From: Diadema setosum
Taxonomy: Eukaryota > Echinodermata > Echinoidea > Diadematoida > Diadematidae
Length of the DNA: 64,000 nt
Assembly (NCBI RefSeq): GCF_964275005.1
Contig: NC_092693.1
Location: 18,665,706 to 18,729,705 of the forward strand
Reading direction: 5' to 3'
A program made the position numbers and the translations under genes. Of this stretch, positions 23,896 to 37,749 are shown in pieces; within the stretch, counting starts at the first letter, position 1, and each line of letters opens with the position of its first letter. Below the pieces are notes generated by a model that saw only the letters and a list, made by a program, of their open reading frames with translations, did no database searches and had not been told where the DNA came from.

Positions 23896-26800
23896 CTGTG
23901 GTGTACATAGACACAAAAAAAAATCAACCGTCACTACACCGCTCTGTTACTTTTTTTGTTCTATGAATGCATGCTATAGACCAATTTGATTTTAAAACAC
24001 TGAAGCCTATGCAAGACATAAATGGGGGGCTTTCAACACAAGAAGAAAAGATGATGCAATGTATTATGCAATGAGTCAGGTGCATTGCTATGTCAGTGCA
24101 TAAATAAACTATTGTTTAATAGCCATACTGAAGCTCCCAAGTTATGAAATAGACATTACACATAAAAACAGCATCCAAACCCTATGGAGTACCATAGAGT
24201 ACCATAGACTGATATCAAAGACATTCATTACCATGGAAACTGGTCCTAAACACTCTTGTATAGCCCAAATATCTGTGAACACAACGGTGGCTAGCCATGC
24301 TGGTACCCTGTTCCAATCCATGGCCCAAAGCTTTGCCCGAGAATATCTTGTCTGGAACCAGCACTACACTACGACACAAGACTAGTATCCTTAAGTCAGT
24401 GCTAGTCCCTATACAGAACAGAAATTTAAAAACAAAACAAAACAAAACAAAAAACACCCTAAAATCCATCAAGTTCTGACAATTCCTTCTTTTTTTTTCC
24501 ATTTCAAACCACACACAAAACATGGGCAGATGTCATTCATGAGGAATTCAACATGAATACAGATATCTAATAAATCTCCCACGTGAACTTCTGTACACAA
24601 CTTTTTCTGTATTCTAGGTGGTTTGAATTTTCAAACATAGAGCCAAAGAACAGAACATAATATGGTTGTAATTCTTCCTTTCATCCTCAAACTGAACTCA
24701 CCGGATGGAATGAGGACGCTGATAAGCAGCATTGAGAAGGCAACCATGGCGATTGCTGGTAACTATGGAGATGAGAGAAAATGATGGGAGAACACGTAAA
24801 TTACAAATTTGAAAGCTACGTTTCCATATGAAAGGCTAAACCTTGATGTTGTCCTGTCTGTGCATGCTGACTTTGAATGAAGAGAAATGCCATCACATTG
24901 AATAAATTGCCAAGAAGTCACATCAGTTCAAAGTGAATCATATCAAGTAGGATTTGGAAGAGACACAATTAATGCACATCGCTTTCAAAAGCAGTGCCTC
25001 TCACATCTTTTTAAAAAAAAAAAAACAAGAAAAAAAAATCCCTTCTACTTCTATACACTACTCATCCCTTGATATTGCTTGGCACTAAAGATAAAAATGT
25101 TCACACTAATAACAGTGTTTCCTCAACCCATGCTTCATATCATACATTCTCACATTTTCAAATAACCTTCAGGTGTGTGTGTGGGGGGGGGGGGGGACCA
25201 TAGAGATTATTTTGAAATATTTGAATCTGACGATTTGAATTTGATATTTGACGATTTGAATCTGAATTGATTTGTTCGCAGTGATTGCTAAGGAAGCAAT
25301 GAATGTTTGTAAGATATCTACCATAGGACCAACTGCTTAAGATCCCCACCAAAGCTAGGCAATGAGAATAAATTATCTTGCTTTTGGGTATAACTGCTGC
25401 AGCCGTGGCACTTGAAGCACAGACCTTGCAACTGACAGTTCATGGTCTTATCCACCGAGTCTCATCTATAAGGAGTGATGATTACGCGTATGGAACACAA
25501 TCATGTTAAAAACCCTCTGAGCGAGCATAGTCTGCAGTTTGTCGTCTTTGAAACCTAACCTCACATTTAATGTATGGGACTATGCAGTGCAGCAGACTTT
25601 CAACTGATGCTGCTTGATGAGGGAAAACAATTTAAACAAAGGTGTCACCAAACTTTCTCGACAGGTTGTTGTCAAAATTGACATTCTGACAAGGGATAGT
25701 AAGTGCTATCATGTATTTTGAGAGACATTAAAACAAGAAAACAGAATGATGCACTGACTTACAGTACAGTATGATTTTCATTTGGTTCATGAATCTTAAT
25801 CTTACCAGCATGAACTTGGCATCTCTGCTCTTGCGAAGCGGAGAAGGTCGTACCACCCCTTCACCTTCCTCTATTTCATAGTTGCCAAGCAACAGGTCGA
25901 TGGCATCCTGAAAAATAATATATTCCAGCGCAAACAATAAAAAATCTTACTCAGACAATCACAAACATGCATACATTCTTGGGAGTTGTAAATTGTAAAC
26001 TGCTACTTGCGTTGAAACAGAAGTGAGGACAGACATGACAACATCGTCATCTGCTGTAGAAGTTTGTGTGGGTGAATGGAGACTCATCCAAATCTGCCAA
26101 CCCACCTGCCTATAGCCGTCCACAAAGTTGTTCATGTAGTATCGGATTAATGAGTTGACACCGTCCCTGACCAGGCCAAACCTGGTCCTCTTTCCAGTCC
26201 TGTAACACAGATCAGAGAGTAAACAGGCAACACATCATATATATATGTAATTATGTACACACACAAGAGGGTGAAAGTTCCTACCTTCTGGTTACTGAAA
26301 TTAAGGGGGAAAAAAAGAAACACTAAAATTTGAACTGCACTTTCATTTCTAGCAAAACTGCAATTTTCCTTGCATCCTTCACATTAGAGATTGACAAGTC
26401 TTATTGAAAATATAAATGTTGTAATTACCTTTAGTATCTATGATCTAGATGAAGGGGGAGAAGGTTATATATTCATGGAAAAGGGTTAACCAAACTGAAA
26501 CTGTATTTCACGCAAAGTATGAATAAAATCAGTTGTCGATCTGACCTCCTTCAGTTATTACATTTCATCAGGTGGAAAGCCGAGACTTTCATTGAACGAC
26601 GTGGTCAGTCTCCAATTTTAGAACATAGAAAGCCAAGCTGACAGAACTGTGACTGCCCAGCTCAAAACCCACAAAAAGTAGGCCAAAGTTAATTTCCACA
26701 TTTCTACATAGTTTAAAAGAGTAAGCTCTATGCTTTAAAATGTTATATAACTTGTTAAACTTGGATCAGCCTTACCCACTTAAAAAGATATTGTAATGAG

Positions 26801-29800
26801 AGAGAGTTAGGAGGTGCAGTTTCATAGAAAAAGGGAGAAAAGAGGATTTAAGAGTAAGGGTCACTCAAGCATGCTGTGGAGAAGTACCAATGAAATCATT
26901 TTCGATTTTCCTGTGAAAGCAGCACTGTCTGAAAAAATATGGGTCCAGAAAAACTGGTAACATTTCAATTTCTGTTTGGTTGAAGCTGTCAAACTTTGAC
27001 AGCAGGTAGTGAAAAGATTACTCCCCCAGGTAAGACAAACTTAGAGAATTTAAGTCGGTCAACCCATGTGACTTACTTTGGTCCATTACAGAGAATTCTA
27101 ATCTGCGGCTTTATTTGGGTTTTGAGGTACAGTTGTAGGTGGTCACAAATGCAGTCATTGGGAGGTTGGGGTAGAAGGAGCGGACACTGTACCTGGTAAA
27201 GTCTGTCTTGAGAGCTCCTGTACCAGCATACTGTCTTGAGCAGGCATCTGCATTGTCTGCCCATGCTAGAGACAGCGAGGGAGAGAGAGAGAGAGAGAGA
27301 TGGAACACCCAGGACGACTTTAATCATTTCACTGGTTTCATGGCTATCATGCAACAAGAAGTATGTACGCCCATGATTTTTTATCATGGTTACTACTAAA
27401 ACACTGATCAATTCAGTGCTTATTTACATCGATGTAGGGCAATTTGTCAATCAGTTGCAAAGAAGTATGAGGTTATGCAAATGCAATCACAAAACATGAT
27501 GACATGACAGCAGAGAGGGATTCTAAGGATATTGTCTGCAGAAAGTGTAATTGCAATAGGGTGCACCTTACCAGACAAGCATTAGCTTCTTATTGGTGTT
27601 ACCCAAAAGAAATCACTAAAATATTTTACCCTTTTTAATGCAAAATAAATGTGAATTGAATTGAATTGAAGGGCCCATGAGGCATCCATAGTACAATTGT
27701 TGGTTTGGAGTTTTTTTTTCACATTCAACTAGTCATATCTCTCTTATTTGTTCAATATTCAGACAATTTTTCACTGATCTGTTCTACCAAATCACTGTCT
27801 GCTGTTAAAACATCTCTGTGGGGTAATTTCTCCTTGATAAAAACAAACAAATCAAACCCAGACTAAATTTTGCTCCCAATTCACAGTTCACTTACTGTTC
27901 TTAAATGTTGATAGAAATGTGGCATTGACTGCATCATCAAATCTCTCGCCAGGTTTCAGCACTCCCATTTTCTGAAACAAGAAGATGAAGGAGATTTAAA
28001 AAATGGGAGAGAAAATTTCTTACACGTACAGTTAAATCGTTCATTCTAACACTTGTCCCATATACTGAAGTAACTTGATTTGAAAGACTGAATAAGTAAG
28101 ATATAGCTGTAAATACTTCAATGTTTCTATTGCACTTCAACTATCTCATCTCAATCACAAGTAATTTTCTGCAACAATGCAAAATCACAAAATTGACTGC
28201 TTTTGACCAATATCTTTTAGGACAAAAAAATAATGCTCACTGTGCAATACTTCATATTCATACTGAAAATATTTATACCAAAAACTGAAACTTATTTGTA
28301 TTCTACACTCTATGTGTAGTTAAGAAACGCAAATAAAAGCTGATGAATACAAGTAATATTTACAGATCTTATTCCACAGCGCATATTATCTGAGGATTTC
28401 TGACAAGTAGCATAGAACACAACTGGCCCTGGTTCCCATGGCAACTCACCAGGAGCTGGTCCTGTAGGGCTCTTCCAGCCAGAAGACTTTGGACCACATT
28501 GGTCCTATCTAGGCAGTCCATGCAGTTGGTCCTGAATACACCAGTCTGGTGTGTCACAAGTTCATTGTTGGCATCCATGAGGAAATACCTGACGTAAAGG
28601 GGAAATACATTACATACTTAATCAAGTAATCAATCTCTAAAATTTTATCATCATCATCATCATCATCATCATCACCATCACTATCATTATTACCAACTTC
28701 ATCACTGGCACTGCTATCATTGCCATTTCATCAACATCATCACTATCATCAATCATCACCACAGACATTTTCATCTTGATTACCTTCCTGTCATAACTGA
28801 AGTAGCTACAACAATCACCACCATCAAATCTACTGACATTTGAAATGCTTAGATTTTAAACGAGCATTTGAGAAGGAACTGAGATACGATTGCTGAAATT
28901 GCCAAGACCTTTAATGTGCTGCTAACATCTTGTAGAAACAGTCTTAAAGGGATGGCTAGTAACTGATCAGTGGGAATCAGTCGGAATACTGGGGGATGAT
29001 TGTTCCAATCCTTGTGGGATTCATTTTAGAGTACATTATATATCTATTGTTGCATGAAAATTATTTGCTTCAGAATGGTCTCATATTCAAGTAATGTGCA
29101 GTTTAATGTTTCCAGGTCATCATTACTACATCACCGCTATCATTACTTGAGACTCTTATGCAACTTTCAGGCTAAACTCTTTCTGTATTGCTATTATCAA
29201 TTCCACTTCCTCCACGATAAGTGAACTTGCCGGACTCTAAATTTCTGAATACAGTGCACTCCTAATGCAACGAACATGGTTATAATGAAATTCCAGTTAC
29301 AACGAAGTAAAAATTCAGGCCACAACATAATCGGCTCTAAGTTTTTTATTGTTTATTTGTGCAGTTATAATGCAATTTGGATATAACAAAAGAAAACTGC
29401 CGGTCCCAAGGATTTCACGTTAACGGGAGTCCACTGTACATGTGAATGTATCACAAAGGGCACACTAAGGTTCGCATTTCTCACGCAAAGTGTTCCTGGT
29501 CCTTGGCTAGTCTGTCCATGAGAATAGAGAGTCGGTCCCACCTCATCTTGCGGCATTCGTGGTGGAAATCAAACGATTCATACCTGGGGAAAGGAGACGG
29601 TACACAGTGCAATCAGGGAAATAATAATGGCACAACACCATACATGTAATGTTCACACTTTTGCATGGTCATCGATTCAAAATTGCAACCAACAATTCAC
29701 TCTTTACCTCATCATGCTGTTTGCCGACTCATACACTGTTTTGGCAAACATCTTCTCCAACCGATCTTCAACTCCCTTGTGGTCAATCTGAAATAAAACA

Positions 29801-32800
29801 AACAAACAAAACACCAGAATTGAACAACTACAGTATTATGGACAAACTGAGAATTTAAAAAAAAAACCCTACATAATATGAAGCTTTCTAATGGGGCTAC
29901 ATATAGTTTTAAGAGTGAAATTCATTTCTCAGTTTGTGAGAACAATACATGTGTCATGCTCATGACTTAAATAGAGAAGAAAATGGATATGCTTTTGACA
30001 TAATTTACATCAAAAACTTGAAGAATCTAGCAAAACATCATTAAACAGACACTATCTTTCCTCCACAGCAAGATACAATAATGTGGAACGAACATTCGTC
30101 ATTTGTTAAGAGACATTACTCCTGTGGAAAATGGGGGGGGGGGGAGTGTGGAAGGTAAAAATAGGATATGTAGGAAACTGGAGAGGAAAAAATAAATGTG
30201 AATATTACCCACCAAGTTGATGAGAACTTGGTTGCCATAGTTTACAACTTGGTCATCAAAGTGTCTCTTAAAGGCATCCAGCTAGAAATAAACAAAGTAA
30301 ACAAAATAATAGAACATTAGCAAGCTATTAAAACAGACTAATACCACAGACTTATAGCCCTACTTCAAGTCTTTCTTACCTGACATGATTTTGTATTACT
30401 GGCATGCTTACACAGCTTTCTTTTTTGTTTTATATGACTTTTTTTTTTATTACAGGGGAAAAGTTTGAGACTGAATTTCTCACTCATAAATCATAGACAT
30501 CAAATGAATATCCAAATTACAGAAGGTGAGGTGTGCATTTCACCAAAAGCTATGATAAAAGCATTCTCATGGCATATATGAAGTTTTATACATTTGTATC
30601 ACGCTACTCTTGTCATTTTTATGAAGGGTTTAAGAATGTTGATGACTTCACATGCTTAAATTGCATTTTTAACACTGCTTTGAAGGTAAAGTTTCCCCAT
30701 GTAACCTATTTGTGAATTCAGCAAGTGCACAGAGATAAGCAACATGCTCAGAGAAAGTTTAGGGAAAATTGGATGCCCTAGCAATGCAAATTTTGTGAAA
30801 TTCCTGTTTTCCTTTAGAAATCAGTATTCTACTATGCTATTCCGAAAATGCTGTAGAGTCCCCAGCTAGAGAGGACAGCATACAAGGAATTAACTGAATA
30901 ACCAAAACTATATAAGTTCATTCAACTGTTTGTCAAGATTGTTTTCCTCAAAGTTTTACCAAGTGCTTCGCACCAATATTTCTGCATTCACTGAATCAAT
31001 ATTTCCCTTTGGAGGTAACTTCCTTATCTAATGCAAATTTCTATTATTTTCATTATGGCTACTACCCAATACACGGAATTAGTGTTAGCTTACATTAGTG
31101 AAGGGCAATTTTGTCAATTTTGTGGCAAATTTTCTCTGTCGTGCTGACAAAGGAGAAGAGCTCTGTATACTTCACTCTTGACTCATCGCGGATGGGCTGA
31201 TTTTGCTACAACGCGCAATTCCCATAAACACTTTTCCGGGGATACTCGGGACTTGTCTACACCGGGTTAATTACTGCAACACTACTACTCACATGGTTCT
31301 GTGATTCACTGATCTGAATGACAGGCTTGTACTTGAGGTTTGGTCTCTGAGACCAGAACAGAGGAATGGACCCTCGTGTCTGTAGCGGGGAAGGGAAATC
31401 ATGTTGGAAGGCATAATAAGCTTGTATGTTTACTTTTTAACCCATTGAGGACGGACTGATTTTGCTACAACATGCATTTCCCACAAACACCGGCCTGAGG
31501 ATACTCGGGACTCGTCCTCAACAGGTTAAGGAGACAAGATAATGTATAAAATGCACAGTAAACATTGCCTTTGGTCAAGGAAGCCAGACAGCATTTAAAC
31601 ATGAATATGAGATACAACAGTGGGAAAAAAAAATACTTTGCCAATATCTTATTTGTTGGTTTCAAGAATGATGTCAATAATGCTACCAATCATTATACCC
31701 TTGAAGCTAACTACCATCAATAACAGTATAAACTGTAGACCAATTTTTTTTTTTTTCATAGAACTAATGCCAAATATAAGAGAGCAGAGAGAAAGATCCT
31801 TGTAAACCAGATATTGGCTTCCAAGTACAACAATTACATCAGATTTCTGCTAAGATCTCATTGATGTGCACAAAGTAACTATGACAAAATGGTTTTCCAT
31901 AAAAGACACTTGAAGATGATGGCAAAACTTTCAAACAACACATAGGATGATGTCACTAATAGCAAGCAATGGATTTGGTTATTTCTAAATGGCATTTTTC
32001 CGGACATCTCTCGACTACTTCTATTCTTATATCGTAAGTCTTTGGTGAATTCCAAAATCACCTTTGCAACGTACCTGGACGAAAGATGCACGACTACCGT
32101 TGTATTGCACGATCTGTTCCGTCTCCACGAAGTTTGCCGCCTGGCCGACCTCATCCAGACCGCGCATGTAGAAGCGTGTGCCGGCCCGCAGGCAGCTTCG
32201 CCGCGAGATGACGACGTAATCAAATCGTTGCCTGTTCACTATGCCAATTCTTATTGACACGACTGATCAGAGATGAGTGCTAAGGAAGTATTTCGGATTG
32301 TTTGCTTCTCCTGAAACTTTACTAATGTGTTCTACAAATATTAACGTAATCAATCAATCCACATGTTCATTGGGGAAACTTGCCCTTAACATGGATGCTG
32401 AAGTTTCACCTGAATGAAAGATATGAATTTCTTGTCGATCTTACCAGTCATTTAAAAAAAAAAAAAAAAAAAAAAAATTAAAATCAAAGCATTTTTGGAA
32501 GCTGACAATTACATTCCAAATCAATTCCCCCCCCCAAAAAAAAAAACAACAAACAAACAAACAAACAAATTACCTTTGTTATGACACATATTCTTCAAGA
32601 GTCCAATGCTTTTGTAATCCAAATTAAACCCTAAATGGGCTGGAGTGATTGATGAAGGGGAATAATAATTGTAAGTGATTTTCACAACATTCAAGAAAAT
32701 ATCTATGACCCTAGGAAAAAAGAGCACATAGCATAACTAGAAAAATCACCCATTCTCATCCCTTTCCTGTTCATGCAAAAAGAAAATCAAAGTGATCAGC

Positions 32801-35800
32801 TTGAATGCCTTTTGGTTTTGAACTTTTCAGTGCTTATCCAACACCATTATTATTTTTCACAGTTATATTATTAATAATTATGAACATTTGTATATGTGCA
32901 TATGATTATTATGTATTGTTTTCATCCAATTATAGCATTTCATATTTTATTATATACACAGCTGTATGTCACTCTGCAATTCAGCCACTTGGCTGCCATG
33001 GCAGTATTGTGAATAAACCAGATTGAATGATTGAATGAATGAATGAATGAACCTTGGAAGCGCTGTACATCAATTTCACACAAATTCTCTATTCAAAGAT
33101 AAAGATCACTTTGTTCACCATTTTTCATCTGTAAAGGATACAACCAACCATGACAGGCAGAATGAATTTGGCAAGCTGAAATGAAAAACAGAAAAAATGA
33201 AAATGAAAATCAGTTCCCTCAATACTAAAATCCATTTCACATGCATCAAACATCTGCTACAATACTACTATGCAATGTGCTTTACATATTATTCAGTAAT
33301 TCATTGTTAACTCTTACTCTGCTTTGTTCACAAATTGGCATGATTGTCCAAACACTTTCTTTGACGATTGGCACCTGTAGATGTCTGAAAAATATTTTCC
33401 ACTGAAAGAAATTGGAAAATCCCTTAATGGGTCACCATTGCCATCCTGTTGGACTAAGGCATACTGTTACACACGAGTGGGCAAGCTAACTTTCACCAAG
33501 GACAAGACTGGAGGAAAATACAATACCCAATGAAGTAATGTAGATTCTTCGCCAGGCAGAGCACAGGCTGATTTTGCTTAACATGCATTTCCCATAGACA
33601 CCTGCCCAAGTATACTGGGGGACTAGCCGTCAACAGGTTAAAGTGGTAGCCTCCCTCATAAAATGTAACCAACAAACCTGGGGCCTGTTTCACAAAGAGT
33701 TGCCATTAATCTTACACTCTGTTTATTAAGCGTAACTCGGTGAATCGAGCGTAACTTCAATATTGAGCTTAAGTCCTGTTTCATAAAGACACGCTTGATT
33801 TCAAGAAAAGTCAAGCATAACTTTCAGTAGATTGAGCGATCAATCGCAAAGTTGTTTATGAAACGCAATTTGTGATTGACTTCAACTTACGCTCAATCTC
33901 TAAAGAAATAGGCCCCCAGAAAAAGTAGTCACGTATACTTACCTCTGGTTGGGCTATGAGTTCTCTCAGCATGTGTCCATTCCAGACATATCTCTGATCA
34001 GCCTGGGTAGCAATAAACACCAACATAGGAAGATTAACTTATAATAGCAAAATGCTAAGTGTATGACAATTTTTAATAATGATGATGATAATATGAATTC
34101 ATATTGCGCCAAATCCAGTCTGTAAGAATGCTTCAAAGCGCATACACACTATCCTCACCCCAATATCTGGATACATGATTTCCCGCCAGCACTGACAGTG
34201 TTCACTCTCCGCTCTCTGGGAGGATTCCAGCCAGTCGCCATTTTACAGGTGTGCACAAGCTGATCAACCAACATACACATTCTCATCCTACCAGGTATCT
34301 ATTTATACTCCTGGATGGAGAGCAGCAATGTGGATAAAGTGCACTTGCTCAGGGGCAAATAAGTCGGGCTTTGTGGGGCTCGAACCTAAACCATGCTCAT
34401 GTGATTCACAAACGTGCGCTCTTATCCACTCAGCCACGACACCTCCACACACCTATTTGAAGTGACAAACCTTTTTCACATCTTTTTGTAATGACAAACA
34501 GACCAATAGCCAATGGCTGGTAAACATGGCCCAATCAGATGAAAATCATAACAAATTCTGTAGTCATTCTGTAGCCCAATGATACTAAAGTTATACTTTT
34601 GAAACGGATTAGATGTGGTATGACGTACCCTTTCAAAGAGTGGCATCTGCAGGAACTCAGGACTGGTGTTGTACAGTCGTTGCAGCGAGTGCGTCAGGTC
34701 AAAGGTCGTTGAAAAGTAGAACGTGTTGCACTCCATGGCGTACTGCACCATGGACTCGTACGTCTTGTTGTCCTGCTTCTACTCATGATCAAAGCAGAAT
34801 ACAGTGCACTCAAAATTATCATCTATATATTTCTATACTCTTTATTAGTTCAGATATAACAAAATATTGATGTAACGAAAGAACACTGCCAGTCCCAAGG
34901 ACTTCCTCATAACAGGAGTCCACTGTATCAGTAGCAGTGACAATTCTTTTACCAAAGAAGTGTTTACTGTATACGCAATATATTCATTGAGTCTAAATTT
35001 TCTTGAGTTGGGACTTCCCAACAATTACACAAGTGGTTAAATTTGTGACCATGGAGTACAGAAATCAACAGAATAATGCGCGCATGCATGCACATTGCAT
35101 TCATGTATGGACTGGAGTTAATATTTTCATGTGTTGTTGAATTCGCGAATAGGACCCAACACACAAAATTAAAACCCTGCCAAATGTATGGCATATACAG
35201 GGTTGCTTTGCAGATGACATATGTAAATCTCACATCTAGCTTGACAAACTTTGACCAATACATTCTGACTGATTACCTCGAAGAGCATACAAAAATATGT
35301 GATTCAAATTTAGGTGGGACCCATCTTTTATTACGATTACTTTGTTTTAACACGTGGGGTTGTTTTTTTCATATCTCAGCCATTTTAAAACTGATTTTCA
35401 TCAAATAAACTTTGAATTCTCTCTTAGAATTGTATGCTTTTTAACATTTCCTACAGTAGTTTCTAAGTATCTCACAAAAAGTTAAAAGCTGAATCCTCAC
35501 CTCAACCAATACTACACCATCTCTTTAAAAATCCATCACAGATATCACAATCAAATATTTGCCAATCTCATTCTATGGTATAATCCATGGATTTTAACAG
35601 AGTTTTACAGACTGGAAGAATGTAACAGAAGAATGCAGTGAGCTCGGCATGAGGAAATTTGTCATTCTTTCTTGCAGAAACTGCAAAAATGTCTAGAGAC
35701 TGCTCCCTTACCTGTTCCTCATTCAGATGTAGATCAGTTTTCTTGTAGGGTATAGTCTCTGTTCCAGCCACCTTCCATACTACTTGTCCATTGATCTCAC

Positions 35801-37707
35801 CAACTTTTTCTTTCTTTGTGATCACCACAAGATACGGTCCTGATAAAAGTTATAAAAAAACTAGAAATGTCGCTACGGCGACTGATGCCTCCGCCATAAT
35901 GCATGATTCTCCCAATAGGTGTATAGTACAATGTCTTCACAATGTGTGATGACAGTTTCACATACAGTAACTGGCAAAATATCGAAATAACAGGTTTGTC
36001 AGAAATATCTTGAATGTTCACTTTCCACGAACTGGGTTTGCTATAATTGTCTATTAAAGAGTGCAGGTACACATATTTGGGGAATTGAAAATTTTTACTT
36101 GACTTCTGACCGACCTTATTATAAGTTTATGCATTGAGTATAATTTTCAAGGTATGAAGAAAGAGTGTAATTACAGTACAAAATATTTTTTTATCATTTA
36201 AACCTGACCTTTGACCCTTAACCTTTGACCTTTGACCTTCTGGCTGGAAATTTCCAAGAGAATCTCCATCAAGTAATACATGTACATATATTAAACACTT
36301 TTAAAACTAATAATGCAATCATTGCATATACTAGTATACATGTATGAGGGAAATACAGTAGTAACATTTTGAGGAGTTGACCTTGACCTTTGAACCCCTG
36401 ACTATTGACCCATGACCCCTAAATTCCCTAGATAATCCCTGCCAGTCAGTACATGCATATGTACCATGTTCCATGAAGATACATTGAACCATTTGCGAGA
36501 AAAGTGATAATGCAACATTTTCACCTAACCTTTGACCTTTTGACCTTTGACCTTATGACATGAAACTCTCTCTGGAGAATCCTTACGCAGTAGTACATGT
36601 CTACACTAAGTTTCAAGAAAATAACTGCGGGCATTGCATAGACATGGGGGAAATAGCAACATTTTTAGCATTTGACCTTGACCTTTTGACCTTTGACCTC
36701 TTGTCAATGTCACTAGAATCTACTCAACTAATTGTCCTATCATACATCATCCTTGGACCAAGTTTGGTGAAAGCTGCTTCATCCAGTTTTGAGTTATCAC
36801 ATAAACAGATAAAATTTAGGATTTGACCTTGATCTTTGACCTTTGACCTCTGTCCGATTTCACTGAAAAACTAATCAAGTAATCGTCCCATCATACATCA
36901 TCCTCCAACAAAGTTTGGTGAAATTTGCTTCATACAGTCTTGAGTTATCGCGTAAACGGATACAATTTCATGATTTGACCTTGACCTTTGACCTTTGACC
37001 TTTAGACGATTTCACCCAAAATCTTATCAAATCGTTGCCCCATCATACTTCATACTTGGACCAAGTTTGGTAAAATTCCAGTAAATATTACTCAAGTTAT
37101 CGCGTAAACGAAAGCGGACGGACGTACGGACGGACGGACGTACGGACGTACGGACGTACGGACGTACGTACGGACGGACGTACGGACGTACGTACGGACG
37201 GACGGACAACCCGAAAACATAATGCCTCCGGCACCACTTCGTGGCGGAGGCATAAAAAAACATATGAATGAATGAATATACAAATGTACGTGCACATCAG
37301 ATGTATTATGTTGTGATATGCTAATATCTTTATAGATGTTGGAGTTTCACAATAGCATACAGCTAGAAAAGTATTTGTTTTGTTCAAAGCTGAACTCACT
37401 GTCTAAACAAACAATAATTTTTTTGGGTATTCTGATATGACTGGATTGAAGATTCAAATTTTCCCATAAACTTTACTAAATCATGATCACACTTTAACCC
37501 GTTGAGGACGGACTGATTTTGCTACAACACGCATTTCCCATAGACACCTGCCCGAGTATACTCGGGACTCGTCCTCAACGGGTTAATGTGATATAACTCC
37601 AAAGTTGCAGAGACTTTTTGCTAGAGTTGAATGAAATATCAAGGTATGCTTATTCCCTGCTTGTGACTGGTCCTCTCGACATCAATACATTTTATGCAAA
37701 GACCAAA

Positions 37708-37749
<42 letters not shown>

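Larger units (their letters stand above)
35861..37253 (-). mobile_element. Helitron/Helentron-like non-autonomous element
   Basis: Read on the minus strand, the 3' end shows hairpin GTCGC-CGTA-GCGAC, four bases, then CTAG followed by T. This matches the Helitron 3' signature (hairpin then CTRR). Inverted 12-mers ATGCCTCCGCCA and TGGCGGAGGCAT lie near both ends. The 5' end carries a second hairpin (GCCTCCGCCAC...GTGGTGCCGGAGGC). Both flanks are T runs. The interior has about six tandem ~150-base units, each with TGACCTTTGACC, and a GGACGTAC array. Subterminal inverted repeats plus tandem repeats recall Helentron-derived elements such as Drosophila INE-1. No protein is encoded. The class assignment is inference. 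Confidence 0.6.

Noticed and set aside
37027-37399. Minus-strand frames with repeated Ser-Val-Arg-Pro-Tyr-Val
   Set aside because: Translation of the GGACGTAC tandem array of the Helitron-like element.
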